DNA of 64,000 nucleotides from Candidatus Hydrogenedentota bacterium (lineage in GTDB: Bacteria > Hydrogenedentota > Hydrogenedentia > Hydrogenedentales > SLHB01): contig JADLHJ010000064.1 in the NCBI GenBank assembly GCA_020848835.1, positions 31,555 through 95,554 of the forward strand, written 5' to 3'. A model generated the notes under the pieces. The model was not told the origin of the DNA, searched no databases, and worked only from the letters and a program-made list of their open reading frames with translations. A program made the position numbers and the translations under genes. Shown piece after piece: positions 8,149-16,740 of this stretch; positions within the stretch are counted from its first letter, which is position 1; each line of letters opens with the position of its first letter.

Positions 8149-9573
8149 CTACGCAACGATCTCGCGGATCACGTGCCCATGCACGTCGGTGAGTCGGCGA
8201 TCAATTCCGTTGTTGAGGTAGGTGAGTTTGGTATGGTCAATCCCGAGGAGGTGCAGCACCGTCGCGTGCAGATCGTAGCAATAGGTAGGGTTCTCGGCGG
8301 CTTTATAGGACCATTCGTCGCTCGCGCCATAGGTCGTGCCGCCTTTGATGCCGCCGCCTGCAAGCCATGAGGTAAACGTGAAAGGGTTGTGATCGCGGCC
8401 CGCGCCGCCCTGGCTGCAAGGCATCCGCCCGAACTCCGTCGTCCAAATCACAATCGTGTCGTCGAGCATGCCGCGCGATTTCAGATCAATGAGCAACGCC
8501 GCCGCAGGTTTGTCCATACCCTTTGCCATGATCGCGTGATCGCGCGCGAGGTCTTCGTGCGAGTCCCAGTTGCGGCGCGGGAAGCCGTTGTCCGCGCCGC
8601 TCCAAATCTGCACAAAGCGCACACCGCGTTCCAGCAGCCGGCGCGCAACAAGACAATTGCGTCCAAGGTCTTCGGTCTCTTTTTCGTCAAGCCCGTAGAG
8701 CTTTTTCGTCGCGTCAGTTTCGCCAGTGAGATTGAGCACTTCCGGCGCGCTGACTTGCAAGCGCGCGGCGAGTTCATAACTTTGAATGCGTGCATCAAGT
8801 CGCGAATCGCCCACGCGCGTGGCCGCGTGCTCGCGGTTCAATTGGTTCAACACCGCCAACGCATCGCGATCGTTTTCCGGCGTCGCGAACGAATCCTTCG
8901 GCGGAAACAAATCGGCAATGGGGTTCGGCGCGCTCGGCTTAATCATCGTCCCTTGGAACGACGACGGCAGGAAACCCGCGCTCCAATTCTTCGGACCATT
9001 CGGAGCGAAACCGCGCGCGTCGGGCAGCACAACAAAGGTCGGCAGGTTGTCGTTCATGCTGCCAAGCCCATACGCGATCCACGCGCCCATCCCAGGGAAG
9101 CCCGGCAACACAAACCCCGTCGCCTGCATGAAGGTTGCGGGGCCGTGCACATTCGATTTCGCAACCATCGAATGCAGGAATGCCATATCATCCGCGCACT
9201 CAGCGAGGTGCGGCACCAGATCGGAAACCCATTTACCGCTCTGACCGCGCTGTTTCCACGCCCACGGCGACGGCATCACCACGCCCGCCTGGCTCTGAAA
9301 CAACTCGACCTTTTCACCGGGATCGAACTGCTGCCCCGCCTTCTCAATCAACAGTGGCTTGTAATCAAACGTGTCGCACTGGCTCGCCGCGCCCGACATG
9401 AATAACTGCACCACCCGCGTAGCACGCGGCGCATGATGCAACCCACCGCGCAACCCAGGCCCAAATCCCGCAGCCTCCGCCTTCGGCAACAACCCATCCC
9501 GCGCCAGCATTTGCGCCAGCGCCACACCACCCAGGCCCCCGCCCAAATTCCACAAAAAATCACGACGATTCAT
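8149..9573 (-). CDS. Tat-exported DUF1501 protein
   Basis: DUF1501 proteins belong to the alkaline phosphatase/sulfatase-like superfamily and are abundant in Planctomycetota and related phyla; their reaction is not established. Evidence is the twin-arginine signal (MNRRDFLWNLGGGLGG), SGAASQCDTFDYKP near the mature N-terminus, WTTEFGRMPCSQGGAGRDHNP with metal-ligand-like residues, and a C-terminal HLLGIDHTKLTYLNNGIDRR. The ATG at 9573 is preferred over an upstream in-frame start because it places the RR motif at the usual position. In many genomes a DUF1549/DUF1553 cytochrome-type gene is adjacent; none is present here. Confidence 0.93.
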   Translation of the reverse strand: MNRRDFLWNLGGGLGGVALAQMLARDGLLPKAEAAGFGPGLRGGLHHAPRATRVVQLFMSGAASQCDTFDYKPLLIEKAGQQFDPGEKVELFQSQAGVVMPSPWAWKQRGQSGKWVSDLVPHLAECADDMAFLHSMVAKSNVHGPATFMQATGFVLPGFPGMGAWIAYGLGSMNDNLPTFVVLPDARGFAPNGPKNWSAGFLPSSFQGTMIKPSAPNPIADLFPPKDSFATPENDRDALAVLNQLNREHAATRVGDSRLDARIQSYELAARLQVSAPEVLNLTGETDATKKLYGLDEKETEDLGRNCLVARRLLERGVRFVQIWSGADNGFPRRNWDSHEDLARDHAIMAKGMDKPAAALLIDLKSRGMLDDTIVIWTTEFGRMPCSQGGAGRDHNPFTFTSWLAGGGIKGGTTYGASDEWSYKAAENPTYCYDLHATVLHLLGIDHTKLTYLNNGIDRRLTDVHGHVIREIVA

Positions 9574-9676
9574 TTGGAAAGTATACATCGCCAAACGCGC
9601 GATTGCGTTTTTTCGCAGCGATGCCCGAAGTACTGACGAAGTCCAGCGTCAGAGCGCCTCAAAATCTACGGAGCGG

Positions 9677-9682
9677 TATAAT
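9677..9682 (+). promoter_or_regulatory. -10 hexamer for the ZIP transporter gene
   Basis: A perfect TATAAT lies 47 bp before the ZIP start codon. The -35 region does not match consensus, so an activator or a weak promoter is possible. Confidence 0.45.
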
Positions 9683-9728
9683 CGTTTTGGGAATCGGCCG
9701 TACATGGCTGGGGCCAAAGGGGGACCGC

Positions 9729-10538
9729 ATGGATACGTTCGCGCAATTACATCCTGTCGTGCAGGCCGGGTTGGCCACACTGTTCACCTGGGGTGTGACG
9801 GCGCTCGGCGCGGCGGTGGTGCTAGGCTTTCGCACGTTCAATCCAAAAGTACTCGATGGCATGCTCGGCATTGCAGCCGGCGTCATGATCGCGGCGAGCT
9901 TCTGGTCGCTGCTCGCACCGGCGATTGAGTTGAGTGCCGAGAGTGGGGGACTGCCTTGGGGTCCTCCGCTGATTGGGTTTCTGGCGGGCGGCGTATTCCT
10001 CTGGGTGGCAGACAAGTTGCTGCCTCACCTGCACCCGGGCTTCGCAATGTCGGAAGCGGAAGGAATTCATACATCGTGGCGTCGCAGTACTCTTCTCGTG
10101 CTCGCAATTACGTTGCATAACATTCCCGAAGGCCTCGCCGTTGGCGTAGCGTTCGGCGCTGCAGCATTAGACTTGCCCGGGGCAACGCTCGGTGGTGCGC
10201 TGGCCCTTGCGATAGGAATTGGGATTCAGAATTTCCCAGAGGGTACCGCCGTGGCGGTGCCATTGCGCCGCGAAGGTATGTCGCGCACGCGAAGCTTCAT
10301 GTATGGCCAAATGTCCGGCGCAGTCGAGCCGATCTCCGGGATGCTCGGTGCAGCCGCCGTGCTTGCAATGCGTCCCATCTTGCCATACGCACTCGCGTTT
10401 GCAGCAGGAGCCATGATTTTTGTCGTTGCCGAAGAACTCATTCCCGAATCGCAGCGCAGGGGCGATACCGATCTGCCTACGGTCGGGGTGATGGCGGGCT
10501 TTGCGATTATGATGACGCTCGACGTGGCGCTGGGATAG
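9729..10538 (+). CDS. ZIP-family divalent metal transporter (GufA subfamily)
   Basis: A 269-residue membrane protein with eight likely spans. The two signature metal-site segments of ZIP transporters are present: LHNIPEGLAVGVAFG in helix IV and QNFPEGTAVAVPL in helix V, with a third EPISG stretch. ZIP proteins move zinc, iron or other divalent cations into the cytoplasm; the GufA branch is the closest in pattern. ATG 9729 is selected because AAAGGGGGA ends 3 bp before it. The upstream in-frame extension to 9603 has no hydrophobic or conserved content and is rejected. It is convergent with the GCS2 gene. Confidence 0.92.
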   Translation: MDTFAQLHPVVQAGLATLFTWGVTALGAAVVLGFRTFNPKVLDGMLGIAAGVMIAASFWSLLAPAIELSAESGGLPWGPPLIGFLAGGVFLWVADKLLPHLHPGFAMSEAEGIHTSWRRSTLLVLAITLHNIPEGLAVGVAFGAAALDLPGATLGGALALAIGIGIQNFPEGTAVAVPLRREGMSRTRSFMYGQMSGAVEPISGMLGAAAVLAMRPILPYALAFAAGAMIFVVAEELIPESQRRGDTDLPTVGVMAGFAIMMTLDVALG

Positions 10539-10554
10539 CGAACGGGATCGCGAA

Positions 10555-11796
10555 TCACGCTTTGTAGAGTTGCCCTTGCGCGAGGCAATCGCAGAGGTCT
10601 CTATAAACGCCTGCAATATTCGAACGCGAATACTCTCGGTCCAGTGATCGAAGTATCCGTCCGGAAAGTGTTCCATGCGTAAGAAGCGCATCGAGCGCGG
10701 CGGATACTTCCGGCGCAACATTCGTGCGGAAGGGCGCAGATTCATTCACGAGTTTTCGCCACAACGATCCCACAGTCGCGCTGACGTCCATTTCGAGCGC
10801 CGCGGCGTACTCCTGTAAACCAATACGCGCGTTCTCCCCGTCGCGAATCACACGCATCAGGATTTCGTGCAATGTCTGTGTATCGAATGCGCGCTGCGCC
10901 TCATGCGATAGCCACTGTTCTTCGCAGAGTCCGCGCAGAACGCCGGTAATCGCATGCACAACAGCGAGGTCCGCGGCGGGGCACTCCTGGACGTCGAGCA
11001 CGCGCACTTCGATTGTATTGCGATCGAACCGCGCGATAGCGCCGCGCGCGTTGAGCCATTCATCTTGCAGGATTGCGTCGGGATCGAACGGTGCGATTTC
11101 ACGATACATCTGCTGCAAAATCACTTCCTGATACTCTTCCGGCGAAAACACCGGCTCGGGAATGACCAAGCCCGTGACCGACGGAATGCGCTTGCAATTG
11201 CTGCGGTAGACGTCCATGCGATTGTCTAGCAGTCCCGTCGCCCGCGTGTCCATGATCGGCGAGCTCGCGGCAAGCGCGGGCATAATCGGCATAAGAAAGC
11301 GTATCGCGGCGTGCAGCCGCGCAAATTCTTCGTCGTTCGCAAAAGGCAAGTTCAGGTGTACGCTCTGCAAGTTTGACCACCCGTGCCCGCGGCAATCGAA
11401 TATCTTGTTGAACGCGTCGTAGATTTCGTTGTTGTCATGCGGCCACAGGCGAGTGTGCGAGAACGGGTCCATCCACGGGTGCATTGCCGTGGGCATGAGC
11501 CGCGCGCCCATGGGTTCAAGCAAATCATTAATGTCGCGCACATTTTTTTGATACTCGGAGTGGACAGCGTCGATCGACTCAAGCGGCGCGGTGGATTTTA
11601 GTTCGATGACATGAAGCACCAACTCGTTTGACCACGTGACAAGCCCACGCTCCACTTCGTTGGTGTATTTGCCCGCGACGAGTTTCAACACTTCATCGGT
11701 AATCGGTTTTACACCGAGCGTCTCCGAATCGACGATCATGTACTCGAGTTCGACGCCATAGCGCTCGAACAGATGGAAAGATGGGGGAGAGCTCAT
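10555..11796 (-). CDS. GCS2-family carboxylate-amine ligase
   Basis: A 413-residue member of the glutamate-cysteine ligase type 2 fold, which activates a carboxylate with ATP and joins it to an amine. Typical segments are YGVELEYMIVD at the start of the active site, LMPTAMHPWMDP, and GHGWSNLQSVHLNLPF. The next gene upstream, 2 bp away, is an RLAN-RimK ATP-grasp ligase, and before that a C39-like peptidase. Such trios were described by comparative genomics (Iyer, Aravind and colleagues) as predicted peptide or metabolite amide-ligase systems. True glutathione synthesis is unlikely with this partner set, but the substrate cannot be read from the sequence. Confidence 0.88.
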   Translation of the reverse strand: MSSPPSFHLFERYGVELEYMIVDSETLGVKPITDEVLKLVAGKYTNEVERGLVTWSNELVLHVIELKSTAPLESIDAVHSEYQKNVRDINDLLEPMGARLMPTAMHPWMDPFSHTRLWPHDNNEIYDAFNKIFDCRGHGWSNLQSVHLNLPFANDEEFARLHAAIRFLMPIMPALAASSPIMDTRATGLLDNRMDVYRSNCKRIPSVTGLVIPEPVFSPEEYQEVILQQMYREIAPFDPDAILQDEWLNARGAIARFDRNTIEVRVLDVQECPAADLAVVHAITGVLRGLCEEQWLSHEAQRAFDTQTLHEILMRVIRDGENARIGLQEYAAALEMDVSATVGSLWRKLVNESAPFRTNVAPEVSAALDALLTHGTLSGRILRSLDREYSRSNIAGVYRDLCDCLAQGQLYKA

Positions 11797-11798
11797 CG

Positions 11799-13268
11799 TT
11801 AGTCGCGCGCTTCCTTCATTGCTTCGATGCGCTTCAAAAATACTTCCATGACGGCGAGATATAAATCGTCCTTCAACACGCGATCCTCAAAGCCCGCCTC
11901 GACGCTTGGGTTGTCGTTCACTTCGATCACGTAGGTGCGACGTCCGCTTTCTTTTAGATCGACACCGTAGAATCCGTTGCCGATCAGTTTGCAGGCGCGC
12001 AACGCCGTATTGACCACATGGTCCGGCGCATCCTCAATCGGCATCGTGTCCACTTTGCCGTAATGCGTCTTGCCCTTATCGTCGCGCCGCTGAATCTGCC
12101 AATGCTTCTCCGCCATGTGATAGCGGCACGCATACAGCGCCTTGCCATCCAGCACGCCAATGCGCCAATCGTAGTCCGTCGGAAGAAACTCCTGCGCGAT
12201 CACCAGGTCCGACTCGTCGAGCAACGCTTCAAGGCGATCGTGCAGCTCTTCTTCGGTCATTGCCTTGTGTACACCTTGCGAAAACGAGCTGTCCGGTTGC
12301 TTCAAAATGCAGGGCAGGCCAATCTCGCTCAACACTTCTTCCTGGTTTCCCTTGTGCACGATCAGCGTTTTGGGAACGCGTATCCGGTGCAAGTCCATCA
12401 GCTCCGCGAGATACACCTTGTTCCCGCACTTCACAATCGAATCCGGGTCGTCGATTACGACCAACCCCTCAGCATGTGCGCGGCGCGACCACCGATAGGT
12501 GTGATGGTCTACGCTCGTAGTTTCGCGGATGAATAGCCCATCGTACTGCGACAGCGTTCCGTAGTCGTCCTTCTCAACCAACTCAGCGTCCATATCCAGC
12601 TTCTTCGCCGCCTTGATGAATTTTTCCAGCGCACGTTCGTTCGACGGCGGATCCGCTTCATTCGGATTGTGAAGAATTGCAATGTCGTAGCGCGCAGCCG
12701 AACGCCACGGCGCAGTCGCGCGCGAATTCTCGAAGTAGTCCTGCGTCACCTCGACGACAAAATCGTGATGGTCCTCGGGAATTTCGTTTGCGGAAATTGT
12801 GCGCAGGCTCGATAGTTGCCAGCCGTCTTCTTCATCCAGGACAAACTTTGCGCGCATGAATGGTGACTGAAAATGCCGGAAGACGTAACCGCAGAGTTTG
12901 TCATACCGCTTGGCCATATTCCGGCCAAAGTAAATGCTTAGCGTAAATTCGCCAGAATGAATCGGTTTAAGGCTTGAATGAATCAGTTCCTGCAATTCAT
13001 CCGACGCGAGGCGAATTATCGCGGCGGATTTCATGTCCTGGATCGTCTCGATGCTTGGTAGTGGTTTGTGTCCGCGCGCAGTTGCCAACAACGACACGTA
13101 ATAACCCGTGCTTTGGTAGCGATAGGACCGGCACAAATTGAACACGCGCGCACCGCGAAGTCGATAATATTTCGGGTTGGTCAGATAATCGCGCGCGGCC
13201 ACGACCTCGCCCATCTTGATGTCCAGCGGCCAATTCTGCGGTCGATTGACGACGATGAGGACTGACAT
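11799..13268 (-). CDS. RLAN-domain RimK-family ATP-grasp ligase
   Basis: A 489-residue protein. The first 190 or so residues (MSVLIVVNRPQNWPLDIK to about FVVEVTQDYF) match the RLAN domain found in front of RimK-like ATP-grasp ligases. From about residue 200 a RimK ATP-grasp follows: pre-ATP-grasp segment, the ATP-binding CILKQPDSSFSQGV, and the magnesium motif EVNDNPSVEAG near the C-terminus. RimK enzymes add amino acids such as glutamate to a peptide or protein carboxylate. It is placed between the C39-like peptidase (4-bp gap) and GCS2 ligase (2-bp gap), so one transcript is very likely. No GNAT domain is fused here, unlike in some relatives. Confidence 0.92.
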   Translation of the reverse strand: MSVLIVVNRPQNWPLDIKMGEVVAARDYLTNPKYYRLRGARVFNLCRSYRYQSTGYYVSLLATARGHKPLPSIETIQDMKSAAIIRLASDELQELIHSSLKPIHSGEFTLSIYFGRNMAKRYDKLCGYVFRHFQSPFMRAKFVLDEEDGWQLSSLRTISANEIPEDHHDFVVEVTQDYFENSRATAPWRSAARYDIAILHNPNEADPPSNERALEKFIKAAKKLDMDAELVEKDDYGTLSQYDGLFIRETTSVDHHTYRWSRRAHAEGLVVIDDPDSIVKCGNKVYLAELMDLHRIRVPKTLIVHKGNQEEVLSEIGLPCILKQPDSSFSQGVHKAMTEEELHDRLEALLDESDLVIAQEFLPTDYDWRIGVLDGKALYACRYHMAEKHWQIQRRDDKGKTHYGKVDTMPIEDAPDHVVNTALRACKLIGNGFYGVDLKESGRRTYVIEVNDNPSVEAGFEDRVLKDDLYLAVMEVFLKRIEAMKEARD

Positions 13269-13272
13269 ATGG

Positions 13273-14025
13273 CTACTTTGCGCGCTTCTTCTTCGGTTCG
13301 ATGATTAGCAGATTCGCGTCATACGTGAGCACGCCCAGCAAGATCGAATTGATCACCCGATCCGCGTCGATGCTGTACAGCCGCGCGGTGCCCATTGGAT
13401 TCGGTTCCAGCGGATCGGCCACAAGCACTTCGCTCTTTTTGCGATCGTATCCACACAGCACCACGAAATGTCCTTGCGAATGCCCACGGATATCATCATA
13501 GGTGCCGTCCTGCAACTCGCGTGGACAACGGTACAAAAATGTCGAGCTTAGACCCGTGATGATTGGGATTTTTCGCAGCAAAAAAGATTCGATCAGCGAC
13601 ACGGTCAAGTCTTCAAATAAAATCTCGCCACCCAGCTCCAGCACGTCCATATACGCCTGAATGGCGCCCTGAAGTTTGTGCGCTGACTTCTTGAACTCAA
13701 GCCGCGCTTCGAGCTTCTCTAAAAGTTCCTTCTTTGTGCCGCCGAACCACGTGGGATCGAACACACGCAGGTTATAGGTGTAAATTGTCGCCGAATACCC
13801 GCGCTTTAGCGCGTGCTGCGCGAGATACGCAGCAAAGGTCCCACCCTCTTCGAGCTTGGTAATCTCGTTGATGACCTGCGCCAGTTTCACCGATTCGCCA
13901 TAGAATCCGTAAATCGCGTGAAGACAGGTTGGCCCGCAGGTCGTTTCGTCCGGCTGTGCGAGGATCTCCAGCGGTACATACTTTTCCATCTGAGCAATAG
14001 CGCGCCGATCAGATGTTGAATTCAC
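13273..14025 (-). CDS. C39-like cysteine peptidase family protein
   Basis: The papain-fold residues of the C39 family are visible: Cys in QPDETTCGPTCLHAIYG, His in GHSQGHFVVLCGYD and Asp in LVADPLEPNPMG. There is no transporter or signal peptide, so it is a free cytoplasmic enzyme. In known RLAN-RimK clusters such a peptidase is thought to trim or mature the modified peptide. Two starts are possible. The GTG at 14025 has GGAG 7 bp upstream and overlaps the previous gene by 17 bp; the ATG at 13989 lacks a ribosome site. The conserved part begins after both. Confidence 0.85.
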   Translation of the reverse strand: MNSTSDRRAIAQMEKYVPLEILAQPDETTCGPTCLHAIYGFYGESVKLAQVINEITKLEEGGTFAAYLAQHALKRGYSATIYTYNLRVFDPTWFGGTKKELLEKLEARLEFKKSAHKLQGAIQAYMDVLELGGEILFEDLTVSLIESFLLRKIPIITGLSSTFLYRCPRELQDGTYDDIRGHSQGHFVVLCGYDRKKSEVLVADPLEPNPMGTARLYSIDADRVINSILLGVLTYDANLLIIEPKKKRAK

Positions 14026-14470
14026 GCCATGCTCCGCGAGATTGGACTGATACTACGTCGCCCACGATGTGAATGCTTCCCTCACTGCCCTGAATCGTTA
14101 TGCGCCGCGCACGATTCTCCGACACAGCCGCGACCGCGATCTTCGCGCCGCCTTCGAGTTCGTGCCGCATCGAATATGCGCTCGTCGTGAAATGGCTCGC
14201 CTCTTCAGACTTTACCTCACGCGCTGGTGACAGTATGCACAACGATGCCATGTATGCATCCATTACATCGTCGGGAGGAACCATAGCGCTAATATAGCGC
14301 ACTTCACCAACCGCGCCGTCTTCAACGAGGTTCAGGGCGTTTGTCCAAGTTGCATGGACCTTTACCCGCCCGGTGGCCGTCAGCGAAAGCAGTGAAGCGG
14401 ACGCGAACGCGGTTGTCGTAAGAAAGCCGCGTCGCGTCGCGAGATTCGAGTGGTCTGCTTGTGTGCGCAA
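14009..14470 (-). CDS. Small Tat-exported Gfo/Idh/MocA-like protein without a Rossmann domain
   Basis: About 153 residues with a Tat-like signal (TRRGFLTTTAFASASLLS) and then a stretch resembling the end of a Gfo/Idh/MocA oxidoreductase: ALNLVEDGAVGEVRYISAM, and near the C-terminus RRITIQGSEGSIHI. The NAD(P)-binding Rossmann half and the catalytic EKP motif are absent, so it is either a decayed fragment or a specialised non-catalytic partner. The TTG at 14470 has GGAAAG placed 9 bp upstream, just after the DUF1080 stop; the ATG at 14518 would overlap that gene by 41 bp. The family call is tentative. Confidence 0.55.
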   Translation of the reverse strand: MRTQADHSNLATRRGFLTTTAFASASLLSLTATGRVKVHATWTNALNLVEDGAVGEVRYISAMVPPDDVMDAYMASLCILSPAREVKSEEASHFTTSAYSMRHELEGGAKIAVAAVSENRARRITIQGSEGSIHIVGDVVSVQSRGAWREFNI

Positions 14471-14477
14471 ATTAGAA

Positions 14478-15185
14478 TTACTTTCCAAGCGGCTTAATCC
14501 GCATGTTGCGAAACGCAACCGAATCCGAGTGGTCCTGCAGCCCGATATACCCTTTGTTGGGGCGATCGTCCAGCGGCTTCCGCCAATCGTCCGGCACTGC
14601 TTCTTTTTCCAACTTCTCTTTAGTGAAGTCCGTCATCTGCACATCATAGATCACCGTGCCGTTCATCGTCGTGCGAACGTGCGCGCCGTTTACGTAAACC
14701 TCGACGCTGTTCCACTCGCCGAACTTTTTGTCCGCCTCCACCGTCGGCGCGACCGTGTGGTACAGAGAACCCGCGCGCTGATACGGCGTCTCCCAACCAG
14801 GACGAAGCACCTGAATCTCGATGCCCGCAAACGCGGGGTTGCCTTCCTTTGGCGAACGAATGCACACGCCGGAGTTGCCTTCGCCGGTCAAACATTTGTA
14901 CTCATAGCGAAGTACAAAATCGCCGTACTCCTCATTCGTAAAAATCCAGTCGCCACCTTCCGCGCCGGTGACGATTAGATTGCCATCCTCGACCTTGTAC
15001 GCGTCCTTGTTCTCTCCGCGAATCCACCAGCCATCCAGATTCTTGCCATTGAACAATGGTTTGAATCCGTCCGCCTGTTCTTCCGCGGACAACTTGCCCG
15101 TTGCTTCCGCGGGCACCTTCGTTTCTGCATAGGCGCTCAAGCAAAGTGCGCCGATCGCCAATGCGACAAATTTATGACTAAGCAT
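14478..15185 (-). CDS. DUF1080 / 3-keto-disaccharide hydrolase-like secreted protein
   Basis: A 235-residue protein with a Sec signal (MLSHKFVALAIGALCLSAYA) and a concanavalin-like jelly roll of the DUF1080 family: GFKPLFNGKNLDGWWIRG, GDFVLRYEYKC, GNSGVCIRSP and a final GYIGLQDHSDSVAFRNMRIK. Some family members hydrolyse 3-keto-glycosides made by a sugar 3-dehydrogenase. It lies 18 bp downstream of a Tat-exported Gfo/Idh/MocA gene, the type of oxidoreductase that could supply such a keto-sugar, so a periplasmic oxidise-then-cleave pathway is a reasonable inference. Confidence 0.93.
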   Translation of the reverse strand: MLSHKFVALAIGALCLSAYAETKVPAEATGKLSAEEQADGFKPLFNGKNLDGWWIRGENKDAYKVEDGNLIVTGAEGGDWIFTNEEYGDFVLRYEYKCLTGEGNSGVCIRSPKEGNPAFAGIEIQVLRPGWETPYQRAGSLYHTVAPTVEADKKFGEWNSVEVYVNGAHVRTTMNGTVIYDVQMTDFTKEKLEKEAVPDDWRKPLDDRPNKGYIGLQDHSDSVAFRNMRIKPLGK

Positions 15186-15203
15186 TCTGTGTCCTTCCTA
15201 TCG

Positions 15204-16637
15204 TTATGCTGGCAAATACGGCGATTTCAACGACCAACCGTTTCCATACGGACGATACGCCCAATCGTTCGCCACTTTCACCGCGTCCGCGTCTTTACCA
15301 GTGAACTTCAACGCATTGCCATCCCAAGCCAATTTCGAATCGGCGAGGTATGCTGACTTTCCGGTCAAGCAGATTAGCGCCGTCTGGAACGCGACATCGA
15401 TATTGCAGATCGGCGCCTTGCGCGAACGCACGCAATCCGCAAAGTTTTGCCAGTGTGCATTGTTCATGTCGCCCTCGACCGCGTCGCGCTTTGACACCGG
15501 TTCCGCCTTGCCATTCGCGCCAAACGGATACACCACATATCCAAGACGATCCACGCGCATCGTGCCCAGCGTGCCATGGAAGAAAATTCCGTGACCCGGG
15601 CTGGGGCGCTTACGTTCGCCGTCCTGTTCCGTCCACCAATCCGGGCTCCACGCGCGGTTCGAGAAGCTCAGAATATAATCGTCGAACTCCCAGAACACAT
15701 CCAGCGTATCCGGCGTCGTGCGATTGTCGGTGAGCACAAGTTTGCCACTCGATGCAGTCACTTTCTTCGGCTGCTTCTCTTCGCCCATCGCCCAAATCGC
15801 AATGTCGAGTAAGTGCGTGCCCCAGTCCGTGATCTTTCCGCCCGAATAATCCGTGAACCAGCGGAAATTGTAGATGTAACGGTTCTTGTTGTACTCGACC
15901 TTCGGCGTCCAACCGATGTAACGGTCCCAATCCAACCATTCCGGTTTCGGATCCGTCGGATTGCCAATCCCCGCGATATTGCTCTCGTCGTGGTTCCAGC
16001 ATTCCACCTTGCCGACTTTGCCGATGTAGCCAGCCTTGATCATATCAACGGCTTCCTGGAAGTACTTGCCACTGCGCTGGATCGTGCCCGATTGATAGAC
16101 CTGTGTAGATCCTTTGATCTTTTCCTTCAATGCCACCGCCTCGCCAATCGTCGCGCAGAGCGGCTTCTCGCAATATACGTCCTTCTTCGCGTCAATCGCC
16201 ATCAACGTCGGAATCGTGTGCCAATGATCGGGCGTCACAACGACGACAGCGTCCACGTCCTTGTTCGCAATGACTTCTTCAAACTTTCCCGTTTCCGCCG
16301 GCGGATCAAACTTGCCCGCGCCCACGCCGTTCGACACAAGTTGCGCCGCGCGCTTCACGTAGGTCGGAAACAGGTCGCACACCATGATCGGCTGAATGTC
16401 CTGTTCCTTGCGCGCCATCACGATCTGCAAATTGCGAATGCCCATGCCGCCCACGCCGATGTGGCCCGTCCGGATCTTCTCGTTCGCGCCGATAATCGTC
16501 TGCGGCAGAATCCGCTTATACACTTCCGGGCCAGCATGCGCGGTCTGCACCGCCGCCGCGCCCGCCGTTACACCCGCCGCTACCTTCGCCGCCCCGCGAA
16601 TAAAATCCCGGCGCGTTACATCCTGCTTCTTCGACAT
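15204..16637 (-). CDS. Tat-exported Gfo/Idh/MocA oxidoreductase, paralogue 1
   Basis: A 477-residue NAD(P)-dependent sugar oxidoreductase-like protein. It has a Tat signal (VTRRDFIRGAAKVAAG), a Rossmann half starting at IRTGHIGVGGMG, the VVVVTPDHWHTIPTLMAIDA strand and the catalytic EKP in VYCEKPLC. A C-terminal sheet domain includes GGKITDWGTHLLDIAIWAMG with the conserved DWGxH. GAGGGAGG precedes the ATG. Tat export fits folding with the cofactor in the cytoplasm. It is a close relative of the next gene upstream; long blocks are identical. Together with DUF1080 it probably oxidises a glycoside. Confidence 0.94.
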   Translation of the reverse strand: MSKKQDVTRRDFIRGAAKVAAGVTAGAAAVQTAHAGPEVYKRILPQTIIGANEKIRTGHIGVGGMGIRNLQIVMARKEQDIQPIMVCDLFPTYVKRAAQLVSNGVGAGKFDPPAETGKFEEVIANKDVDAVVVVTPDHWHTIPTLMAIDAKKDVYCEKPLCATIGEAVALKEKIKGSTQVYQSGTIQRSGKYFQEAVDMIKAGYIGKVGKVECWNHDESNIAGIGNPTDPKPEWLDWDRYIGWTPKVEYNKNRYIYNFRWFTDYSGGKITDWGTHLLDIAIWAMGEEKQPKKVTASSGKLVLTDNRTTPDTLDVFWEFDDYILSFSNRAWSPDWWTEQDGERKRPSPGHGIFFHGTLGTMRVDRLGYVVYPFGANGKAEPVSKRDAVEGDMNNAHWQNFADCVRSRKAPICNIDVAFQTALICLTGKSAYLADSKLAWDGNALKFTGKDADAVKVANDWAYRPYGNGWSLKSPYLPA

Positions 16638-16740
16638 TCAACGAACCTCCCTCAAGCGCGCGTTGGCGCAGTTTATTGCTCAGCAGATAGTCTTTTCATA
16701 CTCGTGCTTATAATGCTAACCAATTAGACGAGAAAGTTTC

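Noticed and set aside
8389..9405. 338-codon open frame antisense to the DUF1501 gene
   Set aside because: Arg/His-rich composition with no domain; the minus-strand gene has a Tat signal and family motifs.
15813..16727. 304-codon open frame antisense to a Gfo/Idh/MocA gene
   Set aside because: A mirror frame of the real gene; the same kind of shadow appears opposite the paralogue at 17602.
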